From positions 186,001 to 250,000 of the forward strand of contig NZ_JAYDCK010000003.1 in the NCBI RefSeq assembly GCF_034555965.1: a stretch of 64,000 nucleotides of DNA, in the 5' to 3' direction. The notes under the pieces were generated by a model. That model worked only from the letters and a program-made list of their open reading frames with translations, was not told where the DNA came from and made no database searches. The position numbers and the translations under genes are program-made. This document shows positions 25,381-35,748 of this stretch, in pieces. The first letter of the stretch is position 1. Every line of letters begins with the position of its first letter. The stretch is from Aquicoccus sp. G2-2. Its GTDB lineage: Bacteria; Pseudomonadota; Alphaproteobacteria; Rhodobacterales; Rhodobacteraceae.

Positions 25381-26436
25381 ATGATACAGTCTAATGAAAG
25401 AACGCCCCGGCAAGCCGGGCATGATGGGTTTCGTGTGTCAGCGAGCCGCCCTTGGGCGCTGTTGTCGGCATGTCCTGCCTATGAAGTAAGCCCGCTCATC
25501 GACGCGCCGAAACTGGCCCAAGACCTTGGCGTTTCGGGGCTCTGGCTCAAGGATGAGACCAGCCGTATGCGCTTGGGGAGTTTCAAAGCACTCGGCGGGG
25601 CATTTGCTGTGGTGCAGATGATTCTCGATCGCGCGGGCGGGGTGGACCCGATGACGCCCGCCACCCGCGCCATAGCGCAGCAGATGACATTTATCACCGC
25701 CAGCGCAGGCAATCACGGCCTGTCAATTGCGGCTGGCGCGCAGGTCTTCTCGGCCCACGCGAAAATCGTGCTATCGACGGGCGTGCCAGAAGGGTTCGCC
25801 AATCGAATCAGAAAAACCGGGGCCGAGGTTATCCGTATCGCCGGGTCATATGAGGACAGTGTGGCGGAGGCAGCGCGTCTGGCCGCGCAAAACGACTGGA
25901 TTCACCTCGCTGATGGATCATGGGAGGGCTATACAGCGCCCCCGGCACTGGTGATGGAAGGCTATACGGTTCTGGCCGAAGAATGCCGCCTTGCCTTTGC
26001 GGCGGCGGGCCGCTGGCCCAGCCATGTCGTGCTACAAGCCGGTGTGGGCGGGTTGGCGGCAGCAACGGCTGCGCATATCCGGGCCTTCTGGCCCGAGCAG
26101 CCGACGATCATCGTCGTTGAACCAGATGCGGCTCCCTGCCTGATGGAAAGCATCCGCGCCGGGCAGCTTGTCCACACCCCCGGCCCGGTATCGAACATGG
26201 GGCGGCTTGATTGTAAGGACGCCTCGTTGCTGGCGTTTGATGCGCTCAGGCATGATGCCGATACCTTTGTTACGATCTCTGATGCGCAAGCGGTTGCCGC
26301 GGCGTCCGATCTGAGCGCAACCGGCATGGCAACAACGCCCAGCGGTGCCGCCGGGCTTGCCGCGCTGCGCACGCTTGATCTCGGGCCAGCAGCATCGTGC
26401 CTGATCATCGTCTCCGAAGGGCCGGAAGGCGACTGA
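25381..26436 (+). CDS. PLP-dependent fold-type II enzyme, diaminopropionate ammonia-lyase-like
   Basis: A 351-residue pyridoxal-phosphate enzyme of the threonine dehydratase / cysteine synthase fold. The cofactor lysine lies in LWLKDETSRMRLGSFKALGGAF, a sequence most like diaminopropionate ammonia-lyase. ASAGNHGLSIA is the phosphate/asparagine loop, and QAGVGGLAAATAAHIR the glycine-rich PLP-phosphate loop. The protein is shorter than typical diaminopropionate ammonia-lyase (about 400). The start is uncertain: ATG at 25381 has no clear ribosome site, and a TTG at 25360 is possible. It stands alone between the iron locus and nar operon. Threonine or serine dehydratase activity is the main alternative. 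Confidence 0.8.
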   Translation: MIQSNERTPRQAGHDGFRVSASRPWALLSACPAYEVSPLIDAPKLAQDLGVSGLWLKDETSRMRLGSFKALGGAFAVVQMILDRAGGVDPMTPATRAIAQQMTFITASAGNHGLSIAAGAQVFSAHAKIVLSTGVPEGFANRIRKTGAEVIRIAGSYEDSVAEAARLAAQNDWIHLADGSWEGYTAPPALVMEGYTVLAEECRLAFAAAGRWPSHVVLQAGVGGLAAATAAHIRAFWPEQPTIIVVEPDAAPCLMESIRAGQLVHTPGPVSNMGRLDCKDASLLAFDALRHDADTFVTISDAQAVAAASDLSATGMATTPSGAAGLAALRTLDLGPAASCLIIVSEGPEGD

Positions 26437-27010
26437 TCATACCGCCGCCCACGCTTCGTTGCCGCCCATTGGGGGCCATCACGCGAACAAGACGACGAGG
26501 CGACCTTCACACCCTTCGCAGATGCTCCTGCCCCTCTGGCATCGGCGCGACCATCGCAGAGCCGCTGAACGGCCCTTGCCGTGTCGCTGCACCTGCGGCA
26601 CCGCGCGCATTGCTTTGCAACATTCTAAGTGTGGTTCGCTCCAGTTCCGTCAAAACCATGGGGCGCCTTTCAGGGATTTGTCGCTCTGAATGAGAAATTC
26701 TTCCACATTATTAAAGGCTTTGAAGCCTCAACAAACCACCACCCCGAGCTTCAGTATCATGCGGTGATGCCTGCAAGGTCGGCAAACCTCTTTTGGCAGA
26801 ATTCGACGGTCTTCTTGACATAGCTCAAGGAATGCACCCGCCGGATCAATCATACTTCGGATAGGGGCACGCGCCCTAAGGTTGAAATTGGCGGGCGCAT
26901 ATGGTTCGGTAGCATGCAGGGAGCGCGGCTTACTTTGGGGCGCGTCATAAGCAAAAGGCGCTCGTTCACCTTTCTACGGCGATGCTCGCCAGTCAGAGGT
27001 AGAGAAACAA
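26437..27010. other. 574-base gene-free region upstream of narK
   Basis: No open frame here has convincing codon use or a recognisable product. Composition is less GC-rich from about 26690 to 26830. The region should hold the nar operon promoter; the only candidate site I see is a degenerate FNR-type box at 26815. A short, non-functional gene remnant cannot be excluded. Confidence 0.5.
26815..26828. promoter_or_regulatory. Possible FNR/NNR-type box upstream of narK
   Basis: TTGACATAGCTCAA fits the FNR/CRP-family pattern TTGAT-N4-ATCAA with one mismatch in each half. It lies 182 bases before the narK start. Oxygen- and nitrogen-oxide-sensing regulators of this family normally control narKGHJI in Rhodobacterales. 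Weak match, so tentative. Confidence 0.35.
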
Positions 27011-29716
27011 ATGGCAGACCTTCTATCGGTCAATCGGTCAGATCAGCAACGTGCCTTGGGGTTCGGGACAGCTGCCTTCACTCTATGTTTCTCGGTCTGG
27101 ACAATTTTTGCGATCATCGGAGTCGAGATCCAAAGAGAGCTTGGCCTGAGCGAGAGCGAATTTGGCTTGCTGGTGGCGACGCCGGTCCTGACCGGGTCTC
27201 TGACGCGCCTTTTCCTTGGCATCTGGTCGGAACAATTGGGTGGGCGGGTCGTGTTTGTCTGCCAAATGTTGCTGACGGCGCTTGCCACGTGGATGCTGAC
27301 CTATGCCACCACCTATCCGATGTTCCTGTTGGCGGCTTTGGGGGTCGGACTGGCAGGCGGGTCGTTTGCCATCGGTGTCTCCTACGTATCGCATTGGTAT
27401 CCCAAGGAACGACAGGGCACGGCGCTGGGGATATTCGGGGCGGGTAATGTCGGCGCGGCGATCACCAAGTTTGTCGCCCCCTTCGTCATGGTTGCCTTTG
27501 GCTGGCAAGGCGTCGCAGAGGTCTGGGCTGGTGCGCTGGCCTTGATGGCGGTGATCTTCTGGATTTTCACCAAGGATGACCCACATGTTGTCGCGCGCAG
27601 GCAAGGTAATACTCCGACGCCAAGCTTTCGCGAACAACTGGCACCGCTGCGCAACCTTCAGGTCTGGCGGTTCTCGCTCTATTATTTCTTCGTTTTCGGG
27701 GCCTTCGTGGCGCTGGCATTGTGGCTGCCGCATTACCTGATCGACGTTTATCACGTCGATATCGAAACCGCCGGAATGGCGGCGGCGGCGTTCTCGCTTT
27801 CGGCCAGCCTGTTTCGCGCCTATGGCGGCAACCTGTCCGACCGGCGCGGTGCGCGCACGGTGATGTACTGGACCTTCGGCTTTTCGATGCTGCTATTGTT
27901 GATGCTGTCCTATCCGCCGACCGAATATACGATCCATGGTGCGCGCGGGCCGATCCATTTTGAGACCCAGATGGATTTTGCGCCGTTCGTTATCGCCATT
28001 TTCGTGCTGGGCTTTTTCATGAGCCTCGGCAAGGCCGCCGTATTCAAACATATCCCGGTCTATTACCCCGACAATGTTGGCGCGGTCGGCGGGCTGGTGG
28101 GGATGGTCGGCGGGCTTGGCGGTTTTGTCCTGCCGATCACCTTCGGCGCGCTGCTTGACCTGACGGGGATATACACCAGTTGTTTCGCGCTGCTGTTCCT
28201 GCTGGTTGGCACGGCGCTGGTGTGGATGCACCTATCGGTTCGCCAAATGGAGCGCGCGGCCCAAGGCACGGCGCTCGACCAGTTGCCGCAACTGCCGGAA
28301 ATGCAGCCGGTGCATATTCCCGAAATCCATTCCCGCCCGGCGGTTCTGGATAAGTGGCATCCTGAGGATGCCGAATTCTGGGCAAGCACCGGCAAACGGA
28401 TCGCCACACGCAACCTGTGGATTTCCATCGTCTGCCTGCTGTTCGCCTTTTCAGTCTGGATGGTCTGGTCAGTGGTGGTTGCCAAACTGCCGCTGATCGG
28501 GTTCGGCTTCAGTTCCGAACAGCTTTTCTGGCTGGCGGCGTTGCCCGGCCTGTCAGGCGCTACCTTCCGGATATTCTACAGCTTCATGGTGCCAATCTTC
28601 GGCGGACGGCTCTGGACCACGGTTTCCACAGCGTTACTGCTCTTGCCAGCCTACGGCATAGGCTATGCGGTGCAAAACCCCGAAACACCCTATTTCATCT
28701 TCCTCGTGCTGGCGCTTCTATGCGGCTTTGGCGGCGGAAATTTTGCCTCTTCGATGGCCAATATCGGCTTCTTCTTCCCGAAAGCCGAAAAGGGCGCGGC
28801 GCTTGGCAAGAACGCGGGCCTTGGCAACCTTGGCGTGTCGGTGATGCAGTTTCTGGTGCCGATCGTGATTACCACCGGCGTTTTCGGCGCCTTGGCGGGC
28901 GGACCACAGCAAATCACGGATGGTGGCGAAATTTGGCTTCAAAACGCGGGTTTCATCTGGGTGCCTTTCATTGGTGCGGCGACGATAGCAGCATGGCTTG
29001 GAATGAACGATATTCCCGACGCCAAGGCCTCTTTCGCGGAGCAGGCGGTGATTTTTCAACGCCGCGACAATTGGCTAATGTGCCTGCTTTATACCGGCAC
29101 CTTCGGCAGTTTCATCGGCTTCTCGGCCGGTTTTCCGCTACTGGCGCAAAATCAATTTCCCGAAGTGAACTCGCTGCAATTTGTGTTTCTCGGGCCTCTG
29201 ATTGGCGCGCTCAGTCGGGCTTGGACGGGTTGGGTGGCGGATAAATACGGCGGGGCGCGAGTCACGGTATGGGTTTTCGCCGGGATGATCGCTGCCGCGC
29301 TGGGTGTGTTGTTTTTCCTGTCGCTGGCGTCTTTCTGGGGGTTCTTCGCGATGTTCATGGCGCTGTTTTTCTTCACTGGTGTCGGCAATGCATCGACCTT
29401 CCAGATGATTCCCAACATCGTGGGCGATTATGTGCCGCGCATGATGCCGGATCTCGGCAAAGAACAGGCACGTCGCCATGTTGAACGTGAATCTGCGGCG
29501 ATCACCGCCTTTACCTCGGCCATCGCGGCTTATGGCGCATTTTTCATCCCCAAATCCTACGGCACCTCGATTGGCATAACAGGAGGGCCAGAGGCCGCGT
29601 TATGGGGCTTCGTCGTTTTCTATGGCGTATGCCTGATGGTTACTTGGGTCTTCTACAGCCGCAAAGGGGGTGTTGCACGATATCGAACGACGGGCATTCG
29701 CCACGCCCATTTCTGA
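27011..29716 (+). CDS. narK: Fused NarK1-NarK2 nitrate/nitrite transporter
   Basis: Inner-membrane transporter of 901 residues made of two complete major-facilitator units, about 1-430 and 470-895, joined by a polar linker. Each half has about twelve hydrophobic segments and its own nitrate-signature loop: GAGNVGAAITKF in the first and GLGNLGVSVMQF in the second. Such fusions, known from Paracoccus, combine a proton-driven nitrate importer with a nitrate/nitrite exchanger. The gene lies 27 bases before narG on the same strand, so it supplies substrate to the respiratory enzyme and removes nitrite. Several overlapping open frames in this stretch are shadows. Confidence 0.93.
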   Translation: MADLLSVNRSDQQRALGFGTAAFTLCFSVWTIFAIIGVEIQRELGLSESEFGLLVATPVLTGSLTRLFLGIWSEQLGGRVVFVCQMLLTALATWMLTYATTYPMFLLAALGVGLAGGSFAIGVSYVSHWYPKERQGTALGIFGAGNVGAAITKFVAPFVMVAFGWQGVAEVWAGALALMAVIFWIFTKDDPHVVARRQGNTPTPSFREQLAPLRNLQVWRFSLYYFFVFGAFVALALWLPHYLIDVYHVDIETAGMAAAAFSLSASLFRAYGGNLSDRRGARTVMYWTFGFSMLLLLMLSYPPTEYTIHGARGPIHFETQMDFAPFVIAIFVLGFFMSLGKAAVFKHIPVYYPDNVGAVGGLVGMVGGLGGFVLPITFGALLDLTGIYTSCFALLFLLVGTALVWMHLSVRQMERAAQGTALDQLPQLPEMQPVHIPEIHSRPAVLDKWHPEDAEFWASTGKRIATRNLWISIVCLLFAFSVWMVWSVVVAKLPLIGFGFSSEQLFWLAALPGLSGATFRIFYSFMVPIFGGRLWTTVSTALLLLPAYGIGYAVQNPETPYFIFLVLALLCGFGGGNFASSMANIGFFFPKAEKGAALGKNAGLGNLGVSVMQFLVPIVITTGVFGALAGGPQQITDGGEIWLQNAGFIWVPFIGAATIAAWLGMNDIPDAKASFAEQAVIFQRRDNWLMCLLYTGTFGSFIGFSAGFPLLAQNQFPEVNSLQFVFLGPLIGALSRAWTGWVADKYGGARVTVWVFAGMIAAALGVLFFLSLASFWGFFAMFMALFFFTGVGNASTFQMIPNIVGDYVPRMMPDLGKEQARRHVERESAAITAFTSAIAAYGAFFIPKSYGTSIGITGGPEAALWGFVVFYGVCLMVTWVFYSRKGGVARYRTTGIRHAHF

Positions 29717-29743
29717 AATGCCTGACCAAGGAAGAGCTGCACC

Positions 29744-32700
29744 ATGAGCTATCTACTGGACCGCCTGAATTTCTTTAACAAAAAAAGCCTCGGAACATTC
29801 TCCGACGGGCATGGCGAAACCACCAACGAAAGCCGCGCGTGGGAGGATGTGTATCGCAACCGCTGGCGGCACGACAAGATCGTGCGCTCGACCCATGGGG
29901 TGAACTGTACCGGATCGTGCTCATGGAAGATTTACGTGAAATCCGGCATCGTCACTTGGGAAACTCAGCAGACCGACTATCCGCGCACCCGACCCGATCT
30001 GCCAAACCACGAACCGCGCGGGTGTTCGCGCGGGGCCAGCTATAGCTGGTATCTTTATTCCGCCAACCGGGTAAAAACCCCGCTGGTGCGCAAGCGCCTG
30101 TTGAAAACATGGCGCAAGATGCGCGAGACGATGGAGCCGGTCGCGGCATGGGCCGCGATACAGGCCGATCCGGCGCTGCGCGATGATTATGTCAAGGTGC
30201 GCGGCAAGGGCGGGTTCGTGCGCGCGTCATGGGACGAGGCGGCCGAGATCGTCGCCGCCTCGAACGCCTATACCGCCAAGACTTATGGGCCTGACCGGGT
30301 GTTTGGGTTCTCGCCCATTCCGGCGATGTCGATGGTGTCCTATGCCTCAGGGGTGCGGTATCTGTCGCTTCTGGGGGGCACCTGCATGTCCTTTTATGAC
30401 TGGTATTGCGACCTGCCGCCGGCCAGCCCACAGACTTGGGGCGAACAGACCGATGTGCCCGAAAGTGCGGATTGGTATAATGCGGGCTTCCTGATGCTCT
30501 GGGGATCGAACGTGCCCCAGACCCGCACGCCGGACGCGCATTTCTATACTGAATCGCGCTATCGCGGGGCCAAATCGGTGGTGGTCTCACCGGATTATTC
30601 CGAGGCGGCGAAATTTTCCGACCTTTGGATCAGCCCGAAACAGGGCACGGATTCGGCGCTGGCGATGGCGCTTGGCCATGTCATCCTGCGCGAGTTTTAT
30701 CTGGACCGGCAGGTTCCCTATTTCATGGAATATGCCCGTAAATACACCGATATGCCGATGCTTGTGCGGCTTGATCCCAAGGGCGAAAGCCATGTTCCCG
30801 GACGGATGCTGCGGGCCGCTGATCTGGATGGGGCGCTGGGGCAGAACAACAACCCCGACTGGAAAACCGTGGCTTGGGATGCGGGCAAGGGCGAACTTGT
30901 GGTGCCCAACGGGTCGATTGGGTTTCGCTGGGGCGAAGAAGGCACCGGCAAATGGAATCTTGAGGAAAAAGCCGGGCGCGCCAAGACCGATCTGCGCATT
31001 ACTCAGGTGGGCAAGGGTGACCACGACGCGGTTATCAATGTCGATTTCCCCTATTTCGGTGGGGCTGCCACGGAACATTTCGTGCAATGCGACCACCCTG
31101 AGGTGCTGACCCGCAAGCTGCCGGTGCGCCGGATCGAGACCGAAGATGGCGAGGTGCTGGTTGCAACCGTGTTCGACCTTTTCTGCGCTAATTACGGGCT
31201 GGATCGCGGCTTTGGTGGCGAATGGGTGGCAAAGGATTATGACGAGGACGTGCCCTATACCCCTGCTTGGGCGGCGCGGATCACCGGGGTGCCGCAAGCT
31301 GCCATCGAAACCGTAGCGCGCGAATTTGCCGCAAACGCGGAAAAGACCGAAGGCAAGTCGATGGTGATCCTCGGGGCCGGGATCAACCATTGGTATCACA
31401 TGGATATGTCCTATCGCGGCATCATCAACATGCTGGTGATGTGCGGGTGCATCGGCAAATCCGGGGGCGGTTGGAGCCACTATGTCGGGCAGGAAAAACT
31501 GCGCCCGCAAACCGGGTGGACTCCGCTGACTTTCGGGCTCGACTGGGTCCGCCCGCCGCGCCAGATGAACGCGACATCGGCGTGGTATGCCCACACCGAC
31601 CAATGGCGTTACGAGACTATCAAGGTCAACGAAATCCTCAGCCCGACAGCGCCCGAGGGCGATTGGGACGCCAGCATGATTGACCTCAATATCCGCGCCG
31701 AGCGCATGGGTTGGCTGCCCTCTGCGCCGCAGCTCAAGACCAACCCGTTGGAGGTTGGGCGCGCCGCCAAGAAAGCCGGGAAACCAGCGGCGGAATATGT
31801 TGCCGAGCAGTTGAAATCTGGCGATCTGGAAATGGCCTGCACTGATCCCGACGCACCCGAAAACTGGCCGCGCAACCTGTTCGTTTGGCGTTCAAACATC
31901 CTGGGATCATCGGGCAAGGGGCACGAGTATTTCCTCAAGCATCTGCTGGGGACCGAACACGGGGTTCTTGGCAAGGATCTGGGCGACGAAGGCAAGGTGA
32001 CCTCGAAGGAGGCACGCTGGCACGACAAGGCGCCCGAAGGCAAACTGGACCTTCTGGTGACGCTCGATTTTCGCATGTCCACCACGGCGGTTTATTCCGA
32101 CATCGTGCTGCCAGCGGCAAGCTGGTATGAAAAGAACGATCTCAACACCTCGGATATGCACCCGTTTATCCACCCGCTTCAGGCGGCGGTGGACCCGGCC
32201 TATGAATCCCGGTCCGACTGGGACATCTTCAAAACCATCGCCGCCAAGTTCAGCAAGATCGCTCCCGAAGTTCTGGGCGTGGAACAGGACATTGTCGCGG
32301 TGCCGATGCAGCATGACACGCCGGGCGAAATCGCCCAGCCCGAGGTTCTGGACTGGGCCAAGGGCGAATGCGAGCTGATCCCCGGCAAGACTGCGCCGAA
32401 TTTCGTCGCCGTTGAACGGGATTATCCGAACCTTTACAAACAGTTCACCTCACTCGGCCCGCTGATGGAAAAGCTGGGCAATGGTGGCAAGGGGATCAAC
32501 TGGGATACCAAAACCGAGGTGCATCACCTCAAGGACCTGAATGACCCTGTTCTCGAAGACGGTCTAAGCAAAGGCTTGGCGAAAATCGAAACCGGCATCG
32601 ACGCGGCCGAAGTGATTTTGATGCTTGCCCCAGAGACCAACGGCGAAGTGGCGGTCAAGGCTTGGGATGCGCTGGGCAAGATCACGGGGCGCGACCACAC

Positions 32701-33505
32701 CCATCTGGCGCGCAGCAAGAAAGACGAAAAAATTCGCTTTCGCGATATTGCGGCGCAGCCGCGCAAGATCATTTCTTCGCCGACCTGGTCGGGGATCGAA
32801 AGCGAAGAGGTCTGCTATAACGCGGGTTGGACAAATGTGAATGAACTGATCCCCTGGCGCACCCTGTCGGGTCGTCAGCAGCTTTATCAGGATCACCTCT
32901 GGATGCGGGCCTTTGGCGAGGCGCTATGCGTCTATCGACCCCCCGTAGATCTCAAGGCGATCACCCGTGACATCAATACCGACGAACAGAACGGGTCGCC
33001 GCATGTGATATTGAACTTCATCACCCCGCATCAGAAATGGGGGATTCACTCGACTTATACTGACAACCTGCTCATGCTGACCCTGAACCGGGGCGGCCCG
33101 GTTGTCTGGATTTCCGAGGATGACGCCAAAACCGCCGGCATCGTCGATAACGACTGGATCGAGGTCTATAACTCGAACGGCGCACTGACCGCGCGCGCCG
33201 TGGTGTCGCAACGGATCAAACCCGGCACCACCTATATGTATCACGCACAAGAAAAGATCGTGAATACACCGGGATCGCAACGCACCGGCAACCGGGGTGG
33301 CATCCACAACTCGGTGACCCGCACGGTGCTAAAGCCCACCCATATGATCGGCGGCTATGCCCAGTTGAGTTATGGGTTCAATTATTATGGCACGGTCGGA
33401 TCGAACCGCGACGAATTCGTCATCGTCCGCAAGATGAACAAGGTCGATTGGATGGACCAACCACTGACCGCAGAGTCAACCCGGCAAGTGGAGGCAGAGA
33501 CATGA
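29744..33505 (+). CDS. narG: Respiratory nitrate reductase alpha subunit
   Basis: Catalytic molybdenum subunit (1253 residues, E. coli NarG about 1247) that reduces nitrate to nitrite on the cytoplasmic side. The FS0 [4Fe-4S] site is complete: His51, Cys55, Cys59 and Cys94. Asp223 in YDWYCDLPPAS corresponds to the molybdenum ligand (Asp222 of E. coli). The N-terminal tail retains a vestigial twin-arginine-like region but no cleavable signal, as in other membrane-bound Nar enzymes. The stop overlaps the narH ATG (ATGA). It needs bis-MGD cofactor, whose synthesis genes are not in the window. Confidence 0.97.
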   Translation: MSYLLDRLNFFNKKSLGTFSDGHGETTNESRAWEDVYRNRWRHDKIVRSTHGVNCTGSCSWKIYVKSGIVTWETQQTDYPRTRPDLPNHEPRGCSRGASYSWYLYSANRVKTPLVRKRLLKTWRKMRETMEPVAAWAAIQADPALRDDYVKVRGKGGFVRASWDEAAEIVAASNAYTAKTYGPDRVFGFSPIPAMSMVSYASGVRYLSLLGGTCMSFYDWYCDLPPASPQTWGEQTDVPESADWYNAGFLMLWGSNVPQTRTPDAHFYTESRYRGAKSVVVSPDYSEAAKFSDLWISPKQGTDSALAMALGHVILREFYLDRQVPYFMEYARKYTDMPMLVRLDPKGESHVPGRMLRAADLDGALGQNNNPDWKTVAWDAGKGELVVPNGSIGFRWGEEGTGKWNLEEKAGRAKTDLRITQVGKGDHDAVINVDFPYFGGAATEHFVQCDHPEVLTRKLPVRRIETEDGEVLVATVFDLFCANYGLDRGFGGEWVAKDYDEDVPYTPAWAARITGVPQAAIETVAREFAANAEKTEGKSMVILGAGINHWYHMDMSYRGIINMLVMCGCIGKSGGGWSHYVGQEKLRPQTGWTPLTFGLDWVRPPRQMNATSAWYAHTDQWRYETIKVNEILSPTAPEGDWDASMIDLNIRAERMGWLPSAPQLKTNPLEVGRAAKKAGKPAAEYVAEQLKSGDLEMACTDPDAPENWPRNLFVWRSNILGSSGKGHEYFLKHLLGTEHGVLGKDLGDEGKVTSKEARWHDKAPEGKLDLLVTLDFRMSTTAVYSDIVLPAASWYEKNDLNTSDMHPFIHPLQAAVDPAYESRSDWDIFKTIAAKFSKIAPEVLGVEQDIVAVPMQHDTPGEIAQPEVLDWAKGECELIPGKTAPNFVAVERDYPNLYKQFTSLGPLMEKLGNGGKGINWDTKTEVHHLKDLNDPVLEDGLSKGLAKIETGIDAAEVILMLAPETNGEVAVKAWDALGKITGRDHTHLARSKKDEKIRFRDIAAQPRKIISSPTWSGIESEEVCYNAGWTNVNELIPWRTLSGRQQLYQDHLWMRAFGEALCVYRPPVDLKAITRDINTDEQNGSPHVILNFITPHQKWGIHSTYTDNLLMLTLNRGGPVVWISEDDAKTAGIVDNDWIEVYNSNGALTARAVVSQRIKPGTTYMYHAQEKIVNTPGSQRTGNRGGIHNSVTRTVLKPTHMIGGYAQLSYGFNYYGTVGSNRDEFVIVRKMNKVDWMDQPLTAESTRQVEAET

Positions 33506-35031
33506 AAATCCGCGCGCAAATCGGCAAGGTGCTCAACCTCGACAAATGTATCGGCTGCCATACCTGTTCGGTAACCTGCAAGAACGTCTGGACCAGCCGC
33601 GACGGCGTTGAATACGCATGGTTCAACAATGTCGAAACCAAACCCGGCATCGGATATCCAAAGGACTGGGAAAACCAGAAACGGTGGAACGGCGGATGGG
33701 TGCGCAACTCGCGCGGCCATCTGCAACCCAAGCAGGGCGGCAAATGGCGGATCCTTGCGAATATCTTCGCCAACCCGGATCTGCCGGAAATCGACGATTT
33801 CTATGAACCCTTCACCTTTGATTACGACCATCTGCAATCCGCCCCCGAGATGGAACATTTCCCCACCGCAAGACCACGTTCGGTGATCTCGGGAGAGCGT
33901 ATCGAGAAGATCGAATGGGGCCCCAACTGGGAGGAAATTCTGGGCGGAGAATTCGAGAAACGCTCGAAGGATTACAACTTCGAAGGCATCGAAAAGGAAA
34001 TCTACGGCCAGTTCGAAAACACCTTCATGATGTATCTGCCGCGCCTGTGCGAGCATTGCCTGAACCCGACCTGTGCGGCGTCGTGCCCGTCTGGCGCGAT
34101 CTACAAGCGCGAGGAAGACGGCATCGTGCTGATCGACCAAGAGAAATGCCGTGGCTGGCGCATGTGCGTGTCCGGCTGCCCCTACAAGAAGATCTATTAC
34201 AACTGGGACACCGGCAAATCGGAAAAATGCACCTTCTGCTATCCGCGCATCGAAAGCGGCCAGCCAACGGTCTGTTCGGAAACCTGCGTCGGGCGGATTC
34301 GCTATCTTGGTGTGGTGCTTTACGACGCCGACAGGATCGAAGAGGCGGCCAATGCCGAGAATGAACAAGATCTTTATCAGGCGCAGCTTGATATTTTCCT
34401 TGATCCGCACGACCCGGTGATTCAGGAAATGGCACTGGCCGACGGTGTGCCGCAAGACTGGATCGAGGCGGCGAAAAACAGCCCCGTCTACAAGATGGCG
34501 ATGGATTGGAAGGTGGCTTTCCCGCTGCATCCAGAATACCGCACCCTGCCGATGGTGTGGTATATCCCACCGCTCAGCCCAATTCAGAACGCGGCGGAGG
34601 CGGGGCTGATCAGTTCGGATGGCGACATGCCCGATGTCCGAAACCTGCGCATTCCGGTGCGTTATCTGGCCAACCTGCTGACTGCCGGTCAAGAGGCGCC
34701 CATCGTCTCGGCGTTGGAGCGGATGATGGCGATGCGGGCCTATATGCGCTCCAAGACAGTCGAGGGTGTGATTGACACCTCGCTGGCCGCGCGTGTCGGG
34801 CTGACCCCCGAAATGATCGAGGACATGTACAAGATCATGGCCATCGCCGATTACGAGGAACGCTTCGTCATCCCCACCGCGCATCGTGAACTGGCCGAAG
34901 AAGATATCATGGGCCTGCGCGGCGGCTGTGGCTTTACCGATGGCAACGGTTGCTCTGGCGGCAGTTCGGGCAAATCGCTGTTTGGCGGCAAGAAGCGCGG
35001 CTTCACCATACCGGAGGCGATGAAACAATGA
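33502..35031 (+). CDS. narH: Respiratory nitrate reductase beta subunit
   Basis: Electron-transfer subunit (509 residues) carrying four iron-sulfur clusters between NarI and NarG. Cluster motifs are visible at Cys16-Cys19-Cys22-Cys26 (CIGCHTCSVTCKN), then CEHCLNPTCAASCP, CRGWRMCVSGCP and CTFCYPR ... CSETC. The CRGW group, with tryptophan where a cysteine is usual, is the NarH mark of the [3Fe-4S] cluster. The ATG at 33502 overlaps the narG stop; an upstream in-frame ATG at 33448 would lie within narG. It overlaps narJ by four bases (ATGA at 35028). Confidence 0.97.
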   Translation: MKIRAQIGKVLNLDKCIGCHTCSVTCKNVWTSRDGVEYAWFNNVETKPGIGYPKDWENQKRWNGGWVRNSRGHLQPKQGGKWRILANIFANPDLPEIDDFYEPFTFDYDHLQSAPEMEHFPTARPRSVISGERIEKIEWGPNWEEILGGEFEKRSKDYNFEGIEKEIYGQFENTFMMYLPRLCEHCLNPTCAASCPSGAIYKREEDGIVLIDQEKCRGWRMCVSGCPYKKIYYNWDTGKSEKCTFCYPRIESGQPTVCSETCVGRIRYLGVVLYDADRIEEAANAENEQDLYQAQLDIFLDPHDPVIQEMALADGVPQDWIEAAKNSPVYKMAMDWKVAFPLHPEYRTLPMVWYIPPLSPIQNAAEAGLISSDGDMPDVRNLRIPVRYLANLLTAGQEAPIVSALERMMAMRAYMRSKTVEGVIDTSLAARVGLTPEMIEDMYKIMAIADYEERFVIPTAHRELAEEDIMGLRGGCGFTDGNGCSGGSSGKSLFGGKKRGFTIPEAMKQ

Positions 35032-35732
35032 TTGTCACGCTGAAATGCCTGTCGGCGCTGCTGACCTATCCCAGTGCCGATTTGCAAGCCGCAACCCCCG
35101 AAATCGCGCCACTCTTGCGCGACGAAGGGCTGTTGTCACCAGAGATGCAAGCGGCGCTGGCACCGCTGCTCTCGGAAATGGAAAACAACGATCTTTTCGA
35201 CTTACAGGAACGCTATGTCCTGTTGTTTGACCGTTCCAGATCGCTGTCGCTCAACCTTTTTGAGCATGTGCATGGCGAAAGCCGCGAACGCGGCGGGGCG
35301 ATGGTGGATCTGCTGGAAACCTATCGCGCCGGCGGATTTGAACCCAGCGGGCCGGACCTGCCCGATCATCTGCCGATGCTGCTTGAATTTCTCAGCAGCC
35401 GACCGGTGGACGAGGCCCGGGAGACCTTGGCGGATGCGGCACATATCATGATCGCGCTGGCCGAGCGGCTGGACCGGCGCAAAAGCAGCTATGCGCCGGT
35501 GCTGCGTGCCGCCGCCTCTCTGGCCTCGGTGCCCGCCGCTGCCGAATTGCTGGCCGAAATCGCCGCCCAGCCCGATGACGACCCCGAAGATCTGGCCGCC
35601 CTTGATGCGGTCTGGGAAGAAGCGATGGTAACCTTTGGCCCGGACCCGAACGCTGGCTGCCCCGCCGGGCGCGATATGCTGTCGCGTATGCCACCACCCC
35701 CGAAACCCGCCTGGCCCGGCCAGAAACCCTGA
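35028..35732 (+). CDS. narJ: Nitrate reductase assembly chaperone
   Basis: Cytoplasmic chaperone (234 residues) that holds apo-NarGH while molybdenum cofactor and clusters are inserted. It is all-helical, with the TorD/NarJ family signature in LQERYVLLFDRSRSLSLNLFEHVHGESRERGGAMVDLL (in part: FEHVHGESRERG) and a proline-rich C-terminus. It is not part of the final enzyme. It is translationally coupled to narH through ATGA and followed by narI after 16 bases. Length and content are normal. Confidence 0.95.
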   Translation: MIVTLKCLSALLTYPSADLQAATPEIAPLLRDEGLLSPEMQAALAPLLSEMENNDLFDLQERYVLLFDRSRSLSLNLFEHVHGESRERGGAMVDLLETYRAGGFEPSGPDLPDHLPMLLEFLSSRPVDEARETLADAAHIMIALAERLDRRKSSYAPVLRAAASLASVPAAAELLAEIAAQPDDDPEDLAALDAVWEEAMVTFGPDPNAGCPAGRDMLSRMPPPPKPAWPGQKP

Positions 35733-35748
35733 TGCGGAGGATGAACCA

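Noticed and set aside
26397..26823. Short frames before narK that could be a transposase remnant
   Set aside because: No transposase motif, terminal inverted repeat or target duplication found.
33385..35028. A 547-codon open frame antisense to narH
   Set aside because: narH is certain from its cluster cysteines; the antisense product is unlike any protein I know.
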